NCBI GenBank assembly: GCA_022432975.1
Contig: CM039510.1
Location: 14,030,381-14,094,380, forward strand
Direction of reading: 5' to 3'
Source: Begonia masoniana
Lineage: Eukaryota > Streptophyta > Magnoliopsida > Cucurbitales > Begoniaceae
DNA length: 64,000 bases
A program made the translations under genes and the position numbers. Under the pieces are notes generated by a model, which was given only the letters and a program-made list of their open reading frames with translations, did no database searches and was not told where the DNA came from. Of this stretch, positions 1-9,630 are shown in pieces (the first letter of the stretch is position 1; each line of letters starts with the position of its first letter).

Positions 1-506
1 GGAGGTTACCTTAACAGATTTGTAAACTCATGGATAGTTTGAAAATGTAATTATGTTTTGAAGTGAAAATAAAAATCCATTTTTAAATCGAGATGCATTA
101 GGTATAATGTTTATACTGAGTTAGTTACTTACCTCAACAACCTCCCTCCAAATCCAAGTAAAAAGAAGAGCGGCTATCTCCATTGGAGATTTGAGAGAGA
201 CAGCTTGTTATTTCATTTTCCATTAGAGCTATATTTGTTTTCTTGGTAATATTTAGTTGTTTAGTTTGGAACTGTAAATCTAGTTGTTGCATTGAAACCC
301 TTTACTTTCTCCCACGGTATACTATTGTTAAGTATTTATTTTATTGCACTACTTGCTTTAAATTTCATTATGTGACTTTGGTCTTGTGTTTACTTTAAAA
401 ACTTATGCTGCAAAAATAGTATTGAGTTGGGTGCTCGAGTTCCCTTATTGAGAATCGGGTCGTCTGACTTGGCGTTTCTTCTCAACCTCATCCCCAGGTC
501 GTGACA
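1..506 (+). mobile_element. 3' end of a Tekay-like gypsy LTR, cut by the window edge
   Basis: The stretch ends in GTCGTGACA, and its last 250 bases follow the same layout as the 3' part of the complete gypsy LTRs at 31667-34228 and 49583-52242: a 'TATACTGAGTTAGTTACTTACC' -like block (about 107-136), a pyrimidine-rich block, then a 'TTGGCGTTTCT' block just before the terminal CA. No primer-binding site follows, so it is either a 3' LTR or a solo LTR. Its start lies outside the window. The similarity is by eye and moderate; the family call is inferred. Confidence 0.5.
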
Positions 507-1952
507 AGAATATCCGGCTTGTACGGATTTTTGGATTTAATATATTATATTGACATTTTAATAAAATGTGGTATTTTGGTAAATATGTCAAATCAAATCC
601 GTTTTACGAAAAAAAAAGCGTCATTTCAATCCTAACGATTAGTAAGAATTTTAGGAAATTTACGGGATTTTTCGGAGTAACAACGCTATATTCCGAGTAA
701 TAACCTCTATCGTAATGTAAAGGACGTGTTAGTAAAAATAGTAAATGAAGTCCGATTCGCGAACGGACAGTTTCATTAAATCCCAAATAATAAGTTGGAC
801 TTATTAGTGAAATAAGGAAATTTGGGAAGTCCGAATCGTTGGACGATTAACGAAACGAGTGACGAAACTAATATAAAAACAATGCAAGGGCAAAACGGTA
901 ATTTTCCAAACCAAATTTATAAAAATAACCTAAACTCCTTTTCTCCTCATTCTTTCTTCTTCCTTCTCTGTTTCACGAAAACGACAGAGAGCATTTCTCT
1001 CCCTCGGCCGCCGACGATTTCTCCAATCCGACTCCGATTCGCGCTCTGTTCGTTCCGTTTTCTTCGCGATTTCTCCTCCTTTCGCAACCCTAGGTATGAG
1101 CCTACAATCTTAGAGCTTTTATTTCGACGTTTACGGCGTTTTAGGCAATTAGCGTTTCGATTAATTTTCGTTAAAAACGCGAATTAGGGTTCGTAATTAA
1201 TAGGTTAGCCGTGATTAAGTATATATTGAACGTATTGGACGTTATTGGACGAAGTTAAATCAATTTGTGAAAAAGTTAAAATTTGTAGGTTTTCGGGTTT
1301 TTTAAGGAAAAACTCGTTAATTGAGGTTTTGGATTATCGAGCGTTAATTGACGTTATAAACGCTTCGATTAGCTAAGTTGAGAATTTAGGAAAGTTCCTT
1401 AGTTAAGGTTTGTAATTTGGACGTCAATAGCTTAAATTGGTTTTAACGACGAATATCGTGTTTTGCCTCAGACACACAACTCCTGTGGACGAAGCTTGAG
1501 ATTTCGCGCGCTTAAGGTAAGTTCTCGTGACTTACTCTGACCAATTGGTCTACACCGTACTTCGATTTAGCGTCGAGGATCTTAGTGGATTGTTTGTTTT
1601 ATTGCTTTGGTTGGGTAGACAGGTTTATAATTGTTTTAGGTTATGCTTTCCGGTCTTGATGGTATGCATGTTGGTTGTTTTTTTTATGTTCATAACTGTT
1701 CATGCATCACGTATTTCAAATGTCATGAAAATGAATTTCCGCACGTGTTTTTAAGAAAAGAAACGAACCTCTGTAATTAATCTACGTAATCTGTATCTGG
1801 TTACGCGAGGTGGGGCTCAGGCATGGCTGTAGGGTTTGTGAGCATGTACCCCCTCCTCTAGGTGGAAAGTGGTAGTTCGACCGCGGAATGTATCCTTTCC
1901 ATTTAGAGGGCTGATATCTCGGTAACAATCTGTCTGCGACGTAATAAAAAGG

Positions 1953-2011
1953 AATCTGTATCTGTATCTGTATCTGTATCTGTATCTGTATCTGTATCTG
2001 TATCTGTATCT
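1953..2011 (+). repeat. Hexanucleotide microsatellite (ATCTGT)n inside LTR-A
   Basis: About nine or ten head-to-tail copies of ATCTGT, followed by degenerate copies (ATCTAA, ATCTGA) to about 2026. The related LTR at 26272-28746 lacks it at the matching place, so it expanded in this copy. Confidence 0.9.
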
Positions 2012-2558
2012 AAATCTGAATCTGTAATTTGCATGTTTTCTGAAAGGCATACGCACGCATGCATCTGCATTTACGAAGGTTACTGAGATTTCATTATCTC
2101 ATAGATGTCTATATGGTGTAGGTGACGTGATAGGTGATATTGAGCCAGGTGAGGACGACGTTCCTCCTCCTGACGTATGATGCAGTTGACGGAGAATGGC
2201 CCGTGGGAGTGTGCTGAGTAGTCGGTGCGTTTTGACCCGTGGGGATGTCTGCGTAAGTATTTTGGGGGATTTAACGAATGTATAGATGAACAGATTAGGA
2301 TGTTGGATCTGGCTAGATGTTAGGTTTATGTTTGATGTCTTAAACGTTTTTTTTTTAGAAATCTGTTTATAATCTGTGTTTTTATAGTTTTTACTGAAAC
2401 TGCTTGGAATTTGAAACAGGAGGATTAGACAACTTTTAAACGTATCCATGCAGTTCATTTTTATGAAAGTTTAACGTGAATTCAGGATGTTTAATTAGGG
2501 TGTAAAGATGTATGAAAATGTGGGAAACTGCTCTCTGGAATCTCGGATTTCAGAGAGA

Positions 2559-2668
2559 AGTCGCTGCAATACAGCGACTGGTGGCTGCAATATGCAGTGA
2601 CTGGTCGCTGCATTGTGCAGCGATCAGTCGCTGCATAATGCAGCGCCTGCAGCGATTAGTCGCCGCTT
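2559..2668. repeat. Array of short hairpins, seed TCGCTGCA
   Basis: Four to five consecutive imperfect palindromes share the stem TCGCTGCA/TGCAGCGA. Examples are AGTCGCTG-CAATA-CAGCGACT (2559-2579) and TCGCTGCA-TTG-TGCAGCGA (2604-2622). The array directly follows a hairpin (about 2531-2557) that is conserved in the homologous LTR at 26272-28746, where a different palindromic array occupies this place. Confidence 0.8.
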
Positions 2669-2889
2669 TGTTTTTCCTCTGCTTTCCGGTTTTGCCCTCC
2701 CATGTTTGATAATTGTTTTATTTGTTTTATTAAACATTATTTCTAGTTTTAATAAATTGAATTGAAATATGTTTTAAATGAATTTCGATTTCAATTCTGG
2801 TTGAGATTTCGATTTGACTTCCGCTTAAGTTTAATTAAAAAAAATATATATAGTACGGGAAATATGGGTACAGTACTAGGATTGTTACA

Positions 2890-3574
2890 CTTGTATGAAT
2901 GTTAGTGGATTTTAATTTGGCCCTATGACATGTATGGTAAGTAATTGATATTTTTAATTTTTATAAGTCGTTATATTTGAAATTCATGTATTGATGTGAG
3001 CGTGTTAGTTTTTACTTTAGAATAGTGGCTAAGCTCAAGCGTGTATTGCATTTCGCCTAGAATATGAAAGCTACATATATGTGGTTGCTCGCCTCCTATT
3101 CTTGAATCTAAAAGCCAGAACTAATGCAAGATGGGGCCCTCTTTGAGAACCTAGAAGCCAGCACTCAATCGGGACTGGCCCTGACAGAGAATATTTCAAA
3201 AACTTTTATTAAAATTGTTGTTTGTAATGTTAATTCTTTTATTTTATTTCATATTTAACTGGTTTACTTTAATCTCAGTTCATCAAATATTTACTCCTAA
3301 CTAATTCAGAATAAAATAATTGAGTTAACAGTTATCTCGACTTTTCTGAAAATTAAATCAATGCTCCAGAGGAATAGTTGATGTAAACGATTGCATGCTA
3401 GAATAAGAAGTTGGTCAAAGTTACCCAAACACTGACTTTGACAGCGAATCTCGGCTAGTGCTCACCACACTTTCTTCTCAATTCCGCCCACTTTGATTTC
3501 TATATATTTGATATAAATGATTACAATTTATCCATTCCTACTAAAAGTTCTGATTTTAATTTTATTTTTAAACC
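2890..3574. other. Intergenic, no gene seen
   Basis: AT-rich sequence with no reading frame that resembles a protein, no RNA gene and no clear repeat. It separates LTR-A from the candidate composite transposon. Confidence 0.5.
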
Positions 3575-3698
3575 CTAAAGTATGGGTTGGTTTTAAAAAA
3601 ACCTTCAAACTACACTATTCATCGAAAAAAGACCTTAACGTATTTAAAATATGCAATTTCAACCTCGCAGGGAGGGTGAGAAGGCCGTCCTCCTCGAT

Positions 3699-4013
3699 TG
3701 AGTATGGCCAGTCCAGCTGGACAGGCCGTACTGGCCTCCCTTTGTAATTTTTTTGCAAAAATGGGGTTGGAGTACGGTTCGTCTAGCTGGACAAGTCGTA
3801 CTCCTTGTTAGGAGGACGGCTGGTCCTTGAACCAGCCATGCTCAATGGGTAAAACCCGTGACTTTTGTCACGAGTTTTGTCATTTAGGGGCGAGTACGGC
3901 CGATCCGACTGGACGGGCCGTACTCGGAGGGGAACAAACCCGTGACAAAAGTCACGGGTTCCGTCCTCGAGTGGGTCGAGTACGGCCGGTCCAGTCGGAC
4001 CGGTCGTACTCGA
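3699..4013. repeat. Array of long hairpins, seed GAGTACGGCC...GGCCGTACTC
   Basis: Four related palindromes of about 35 bases: 3700-3735, 3770-3803, 3891-3926 and 3976-4013. Each has arms near GAGTACGGCC and its complement around a GTCCAGCTGGAC-like centre. Two other palindromes lie between them with the arms CCCGTGAC/GTCACGGG (3854-3873 and 3939-3959), and another at 3813-3837. The array ends five bases before the promoter box at 4018. The arms are far better conserved than the spacers. Confidence 0.85.
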
Positions 4014-4017
4014 CTCC

Positions 4018-4028
4018 CCTATTTAAAG
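4018..4028 (+). promoter_or_regulatory. TATA-like box CCTATTTAAAG
   Basis: The box lies directly after the hairpin array and is followed about 35-60 bases on by a pyrimidine-rich stretch (CTCTCAATTCTCTCCCTC) typical of a plant transcription start region. The same 11 bases occur in the same relation to another hairpin array on the minus strand at 8170-8180. The downstream transcript would run into the decayed coding region at 4.4-5.7 kb. Confidence 0.5.
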
Positions 4029-4369
4029 CCACAAGGTCAGCTTTGAAAAGTCATACTTCAATTCTCTCAATTCTCTCCCTCGTTTCCTATTTTGACAATA
4101 TTTTTCTGTGTTCACTTACCGGGTACGAAGGTTTTTTTTATCATTTACTTCAAACATTTTAAAAAAATTCATATACAAGGTATTAAACTGAGATTAAATT
4201 TTTTTTGACGTATTGTTTATTCATTGTATTTTTCTTTTAAAAGTTTCTATCGAAATTCTGAACGTATGAATATTTTAATTTATGTTTATTTATTTAAATA
4301 TTTCTAATACTTTTTTCGTGATTACCGACGACTATTAAGAGCGGCGTAAGCATAGTGAGATGCTAATAG

Positions 4370-5729
4370 ATAAATATCTGGTTAGGGCTGCTAATATTTG
4401 TACCGAGAAACTTGCAAGGGTTGCGGTGCACCATGAGTTATATCAGTACGTGAAGCGCAATGCCGCCACTCTTGATAATAGGGTATATACTGAGTTTTTT
4501 TATGCATATGAGCATTAAAAAAGAAAAGCTCATCGACAGAATATACAAGGTAACCCATCAAACCAGGCGCCAGATCAAGAGTCGCAACTGCCTCCCGGTT
4601 ATTTTTTGATGGAGTTTCAAAGCTAGGCGGCTAAGGAGCAGTACGAGCAGGATATGAAAGTCCGCTCAATATTTTACGAGAAGACTACCAACTTTAGCGG
4701 TTGGAAGTGATTGGGGAACAAGGAGATGTTTGACGACATCTCCCTGCACGGGGTGTACAACATGCGGGGCAAGAGCTGCGACAGAGTTGTTCGCCATTTT
4801 TATGCGAACATGCGAAGTATCGAGATGACGGGTCAATTGAAAACGTACCTTTTCAGTACAGACATCACCGTAAATGGAGCTGTTATCAATGAACTGCTCG
4901 AATTTGGCATAGACGATGCCGAACAATATTATCACGCTTCCAAACAGTGTGACTATGCCAGAACAGAAGAGGGACTATGGTTCATGCGGCAAATCCACTG
5001 AAATTCAGAGATTATCGGGTTCGTGAAGCCGAGATCGAAGGATTTGAATGTCAAAGCTTTGGGTTCTTCACAACCCTTTTGAAGGATGGACATATAGATC
5101 TTGTCAGCTGTATGGATCTCTATGTGATGGAGAAGCTCTACACCAGCCAGATGTTCGACCTAGGATACATGATTGTAGGTCACATGGAAGAGATCGGGCG
5201 AACAAAAAATAAGAATCTGCCGTACGGGACCTTAATTTGGAAGATCCTCGAGCGAGTTCAGATTCAGCCTCTTATCGGAGAACAGCTGCGAGCCCACAAA
5301 TCTGTCGATGTATTTGACAGGACTCATTTGATTCGGATGAGCCTAGTAGAAGTCAACAGGTCTTGGATGCCCAAGGGTAATCCTGGAGCCTCCACATCTC
5401 GAGATGTTTGGATGGAGGATGTCTCCGCCCCCGCCACCGCCTCCTAAGAAGCCCCATACACCGAGGACGCCACTGTGCCGCCATTGTACGCCTGCGAGGC
5501 TAGTATGTGGGAGCAGAAGTTTGACAGGATAGATAACTATCTTGTCGAGATGAGGCAGATATTGGACATGATGCAAAACAGCTGGAATCAGAGGTGGGAC
5601 ATCATTCAAGAAAGGCAGGAGTTGATGAGATTGTCCCAACTACGGCTCGAAGACTCGTTCGAGCGTTGGCGTGCAGGCGGCGGCGGCGGCGAGGGCAACG
5701 ATGTCGACGATGTCTCACCCTTACCGTAA
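4370..5729 (+). pseudogene. Decayed plant transposon / env-like protein
   Basis: Two frames carry readable protein: about 4711-5001 and 4977-5729, the second with an in-frame TAA at 5445-5447; a TGA at 4708-4710 also interrupts the first. The first part contains VVRHFYANM and, later, VNGAVINELLEF, the pattern of the 'putative plant transposon protein' family (as I recall PF20167), which also occurs as a third ORF in some SIRE-like copia elements; the ORF at 42989-45124 has the same pattern (LFYANL ... FLNELLGYP). The end has a heptad-like helix (RIDNYLVEMRQILDMMQNSW) and a glycine-rich, acidic tail. No LTRs flank it. Family membership is inferred from motif pattern; the protein is certainly broken. 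Confidence 0.6.
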
Positions 5730-6323
5730 TGTAGTTTATGTTGTATATTTATTTTAATGTACTCTTTATGTTTGACATTTAGTAATTTAAGTTATGTGGT
5801 GAATCTGACTGTTAGTTATTTAGTATATATTTGACATTTTAGTATAGTTTATTTTTATTCTATAGCTTAGTTTAGTTTATTTGTGTACTGGATCGACTAT
5901 TGGGTATATATTTGTGATCTGAATATGCACGAATTGTTTGAAGATAACTAAGAAAATAGCTAAGAAGGAGTCATAAAAAAACAAAATTATGTCAATTTTT
6001 TTTCAGTAATTAATAAGTTGTTTAAATAATTAAATTAATTAACGTGTTTAATAAATTAAATTAATTAACTTAATGTATTTAGATCACAACTATATTTACT
6101 TAATGTATTTACTTATTTAATTAGTTAAAATGTTAAATTATTTAATTAAATAAATTGGTTAATTAAATTATGTACTGTATTAAAATTAATTAAAGTAATT
6201 AACGTGTTTAATAATAATTTTTTTTTTTGTATTCCTCACGGCATTCAACAACTACTGAATAATATTTAATAAATAAGTATTCTTAACATAAACTAAAATA
6301 AAAAAATTTTATTTAAAAAAAAT
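5730..6323. other. AT-rich spacer after the decayed coding region
   Basis: Very AT-rich, with many TTAATTAA-like words and no coding potential. It separates the 3' end of the env-like remnant from the fold-back. Confidence 0.5.
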
Positions 6324-6752
6324 TACAATTTGAAATATCTTCGGGATGTAATTTGTAATATCAACTTCATCGGACTTGAAAGACATAGCAAAGTTTAATA
6401 CGTGCAAGGCAGATTTGAGTGCTCAGGATATTTCAAATTATAATTAATTTTTTTGGGGATACAATTTGTTATATCGACTTCATCAGACCAAATAGACATC
6501 GCAAAGTTTAATACTTGCAAGGCAGGTTTGAGTTGAACTGTATTCAAACATGTCCTGAGAATATTAAGTTTTGTGATGTCCTTCTTGTCCGATGAATCTG
6601 ATATAACAAATTACATCCCAGAAAAAAATTAATTACAATTTGAAATATCTTGAGCACTCAAACCTGCCTTGCACGCATTAAACTTTGCGATGTCCTTCTG
6701 GTCCGATGAAGCCGATATAACAAATTACATCCCGAAGATATTTCAAATTCTA
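6324..6752. repeat. Fold-back with internally duplicated arms
   Basis: The left half (6324-6540) holds two direct copies of a unit of roughly 100-130 bases that includes GCAAAGTTTAATAC and TGCAAGGCAG. The right half (6553-6752) holds the same two units inverted, so the region reads unit-unit-inverted unit-inverted unit. The outermost arms are the best matched: TTTGAAATATCTTCGGGATG at 6330-6349 pairs with CATCCCGAAGATATTTCAAA at 6728-6747. A transcript across it would form a long double-stranded RNA. It lies between the 3' ends of two convergent decayed genes. Confidence 0.85.
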
Positions 6753-6866
6753 ATTTTTTTTTAAAAATAAAATAAAATTTATTTTAGATTAGTCTAATAA
6801 AAGTGAAAAAATAGACCCAGTACCGAACTTACCACAGTCAATAATTGCTGACTCGACCGCTCATCC

Positions 6867-8121
6867 TCAATTCCTACACATAATGGAAACTATATTAAAA
6901 AAGAATGACTGTGTTAACGAAGGAAATGTGTTGAACTGTACCTGCGTCCCGTCAAATGTGTTGAAACTCATAAACGTGTCTTGAGAAGCAGCGCCTGAAG
7001 TGGATCTCTGGTGAAGACAAGTGCGACTATTGTGCCCCTTCTGCCCACATATACTGCACGTCATCTTTGAGTTCCATCTACTTATTGTTGATCTCGTTGA
7101 CATCTCGTACTCTTGTCTTCTTCGGCCTACCAGGTTGGCAGTATCATCTCGACAGGATGAGTTCCTTCACATCTGCCACTAGCGGCTACATTTGGTTCCC
7201 GCTCAAGGGTCGAATAAACTGTGAGTACATTTGCAGTTAAGTCATCCGGTGATAGCATGATGCACGTAATTTTCCTATGCCACTCTCATGAAACGGATGC
7301 ATAGAATGACATGGACACACGAGATTCCAGTATGCTCCCACCTGGTGCAGTTGCACACATTCGTACTCATGTCGACCATGTATTGTTCGTAGCCGTTGTT
7401 GACCTCAAATTGTTCACCTCCCCCACGCACAACACTTCAATTCTGAGCTGCAACGTCTAGATTATCAAGCTTATTTTTTATCTTGGGACACACGAGGCTT
7501 GTTGCTTGGGATAGCTTCTTAAATTTCTTCACAATGCGAGTCATCATGCACTTTCGGATCAGCTCAAACATAGTCAGAACCGGCTTGTCCCTCGCAGGCA
7601 ATAGAAGTGTATTGACTGACTTGCTCAAATTATTCAGATCCATTTCGCACTTGGGGACCGAAGAGAAGGCATAAGTAGCCCAATATTTAGGCTATTCTGC
7701 TCGAAGCCATACGTGGACATCCGGGCTAAGCTAAATAATTTGCTCATTTCGTGGTTGAAATGATACTCTATTGGTGCCCTAGTCGCACTCCATATCGCAT
7801 CTCTGTACGCTTTGCCCCAAAATAGAGCTTTGAAGTTTGCGTACATATGCCGGAGGCAGAAGCGCTGTTTGGAATTATTAAATTCCTTTTCCACAGCATT
7901 CAACAACTCCTGAAAATTGAAAGAAAAACATAAATGTATAGAAATATAAGAATAACAATTAGAAATGTATTATACATTTTATCGATCCTATATAAATGTC
8001 CATCTGCCTCCCTCGCCAAGGTTAAATCACTCCCTCTAATTGAAATATCATTCATCGTCGGCTTTAATACCTGAAAATTCTTGAAAGCAAGATAATAGTT
8101 GAGAAGCTTTAGAGAGATCAA
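6867..8121 (-). pseudogene. Broken Mutator-like (MULE) transposase
   Basis: Separate minus-strand fragments give MULE landmarks in the correct order. 7906-7634 has RFCLRHMYANFK and WSATRA of the transposase core. 7643-7437 has the NNLSKSVNTLLLPARDKPVL segment that follows the core. About 7400-7320 reads a SWIM zinc finger (CNC then H after a short gap, with YEQYMVDMSTNVCNCTRWEH). 7103-6867 has a C-terminal zinc knuckle, CSICGQKGHNSRTC. Frame changes between the pieces show it is not functional as one frame. In the intact family the protein cuts and joins the ends of the element in the nucleus. It is convergent with the env-like remnant. Confidence 0.8.
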
Positions 8122-8169
8122 GAAGAGTGGAGTTAGAGGTTGTGTGAGAACGGAGGGAGGGAAGAGGCT

Positions 8170-8180
8170 CTTTAAATAGG
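8170..8180 (-). promoter_or_regulatory. TATA-like box CCTATTTAAAG, minus strand
   Basis: Reading the minus strand, the box follows the hairpin array at 8180-8511 and precedes a pyrimidine-rich stretch (CCTCTTCCCTCCCTCCG) about 45 bases before the first MULE-like fragment. It is the likely promoter of the transposase remnant. The identical box at 4018 sits in the same arrangement. Confidence 0.5.
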
Positions 8181-8511
8181 CGAGAACAGTTTGTCGTTCT
8201 CCTATAGTTCAGCCCGTGATTAGCCAATAATTGATCACGGGTCTAACGAAGAACGATTTGTCGTGTGAGTAGAATGACAAACCGTTCTTCTTCAGATCCG
8301 TGATCAATTATTGCTGAGGATGAAGTTCCCCCAGCAGGGAGTATTCTTAAGGAGAACGGTTTGCCGCGTTCTGAGAATAGTGCGCGCGAGGATTTTCACT
8401 CTCAGAAATGCCCCCTCGTGAGAACGGTTTGCCGTTCTCCGCACGCAGCAAACCGTTCTCCTTCAGAACACTCTCCCTAGGGGCATAACGGTTTGCTGCA
8501 AAGCTAATTTT
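8180..8511. repeat. Array of hairpins, seed GAGAACGGTTTGCCGTTCTC
   Basis: At least six copies of the arms AGAACGG/CCGTTCT around TTTG or CAAA: about 8182-8203, 8248-8291, 8351-8374, 8419-8440, 8446-8461 and 8486-8498. Between them lie a long palindrome with arms CCCGTGAT/ATCACGGG (8213-8242) and a half copy, CCGTGATCAATTATT (8298-8312). This repeats the layout of the array at 3699-4013, including an interleaved CCCGTGAY palindrome, but with a different main motif. Confidence 0.85.
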
Positions 8512-8533
8512 TGTCTATTTTCCATACTTTGAG

Positions 8534-9630
8534 TCATTTTTTTTGGAAGAAAAACTAGTTTGATATATATTTTTAAGTTAATCGATAGTTGAATCTATTT
8601 TTTGGATTTTGCCAGCAAAAAACCAGCAGAAAAAATTAATAAACTGCCTATGTATGGTGTATGAAGACAGGAAATCAATTTGCACTTAAATAATTTATTT
8701 AATATAATTTTCTCCCTCGTTTCTTTCTCTCCTTCAGCTTCACACGCATCTCTCTCCAACGCTTCTTCTTTCTTACTTTCCCTGACACACTTAGGGAAAA
8801 ACCCTAACTTCCACTTGTGTTCTCAAAGCTTAGTCCCCCTCGCTAACTAGGCTTCTATTTTTTGTACAGGCGTAATTATGGAGCTATCGATCCGAGGTTC
8901 GAATTATCACTTCCTGTGAAATTGTAGCTTTCTGGTTCGGATAGGGAGTAGTTTTGCTTACAGAGTTTGAATTATGATACGGTAATCATTATCTTTTAGG
9001 ATAAAATTTGACAATAACTGCTGCTTGTTTTTTTTTTTACTTATAGTTGCATCAAGTTTATCGTTCGGAGCGTATTGTCAAATTTAGCTACTGTCCTTTT
9101 TTTTTTCTCCTTTATGCTCTGCGTTAAGCGCTTCACGAGGTATTTCTACTAAGGGTATTCTTGGCAATTTCTCCCACCGCCTCCTGCTACATCTCTCTGC
9201 TATATTTTCAAAGTAACGTCAAATCTCCTCTCTCGCTTTAACACTGTACTCAACGTGTATTTTCAACGTTCTAACTGCTCTTCTTAGGTTGGTGTTGGTG
9301 CTTGTGATTTCATTCTCTTCTACTTTTTTTTTTTCTTTCATTTTTAAATACGTCTGTTTTGCGCTTCACATTTGACTTATTTATATTTTGAAGGTGTTTA
9401 CTTCTTTTTTGTGGCCATCCGTCTTTGCCTCCGCTCCTTTAACTTTCAGTGAGTATGTTTTCTACCTTTGTCTTGCTAACATTAGATAATTTTCTCTGCC
9501 TGCTTTGCTGTGATTTTAGTCTTGTTATTGAATTATAGAAGTCGTCTTTTTATGGCTCTATTATAATTGTTATTGTTGTTATTATTAGTAAATTATCTAA
9601 AATAATTAGCAGAAGTTGTAATGATCATGT
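8534..9630. other. Intergenic, with a 5'-end-like stretch
   Basis: At 8695-8710 there is a TTTAATATAA box, followed by a pyrimidine-rich leader, a telo-box-like AAACCCTAA (8802-8810) and a possible acceptor (TTTTTTGTACAG, ending 8869). This resembles the 5' end of a plant gene, but the only ATG after it (8878) opens a 13-codon frame and no protein could be followed. It may be a non-coding transcript or a promoter remnant. Confidence 0.3.

Larger units (their letters stand above)
520..2889 (+). mobile_element. LTR (probably solo) of a Tekay-like element, LTR-A
   Basis: This is homologous over its length to the solo LTR at 26272-28746. Shared landmarks in order are a TATA-like TTTATAAAAATA (about 916-927) followed by a pyrimidine-rich leader, a GTAAGTTCTCGTGACTTA block (1516-1533), a block around 2090-2165 with TGGTGTAGGTGA, a hairpin (CTCTCTGG...CAGAGAG, about 2531-2557) and a terminal ...GGGTACAG...TTGTTACA. 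No primer site or coding region follows. The left edge is uncertain: CTTGT occurs at 518-522 and again at 2890-2894, which may be a target duplication, but the usual TG start is not clear there. Confidence 0.6.
3575..8533. mobile_element. Candidate composite or Mutator-like transposon with hairpin-array ends
   Basis: Evidence that this is one unit: an inverted short match at the edges (CTAAAGTATGG at 3575-3585; CTCAAAGTATGG on the minus strand at 8522-8533); a hairpin array inside each edge (3699-4013 and 8180-8511); an identical CCTATTTAAAG promoter box just inside each array, facing inward (4018-4028 plus; 8170-8180 minus); two convergent decayed coding regions; and a fold-back between their 3' ends. 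No flanking 9-bp target duplication of the kind Mutator elements make was recognised. It could instead be two elements lying side by side. The boundary is an inference. Confidence 0.35.

Noticed and set aside
822..1187. 121-codon frame in LTR-A
   Set aside because: It covers the TATA and leader region of the LTR and is not kept in the homologous LTR-B.
2559..2668. CRISPR-like look of the hairpin arrays
   Set aside because: This is plant nuclear DNA; the repeats are adjoining palindromes of varying spacing without unique spacers of fixed length, and there are no cas genes.
6324..6752. MicroRNA precursor
   Set aside because: Arms are too long and internally duplicated; a general fold-back fits better.
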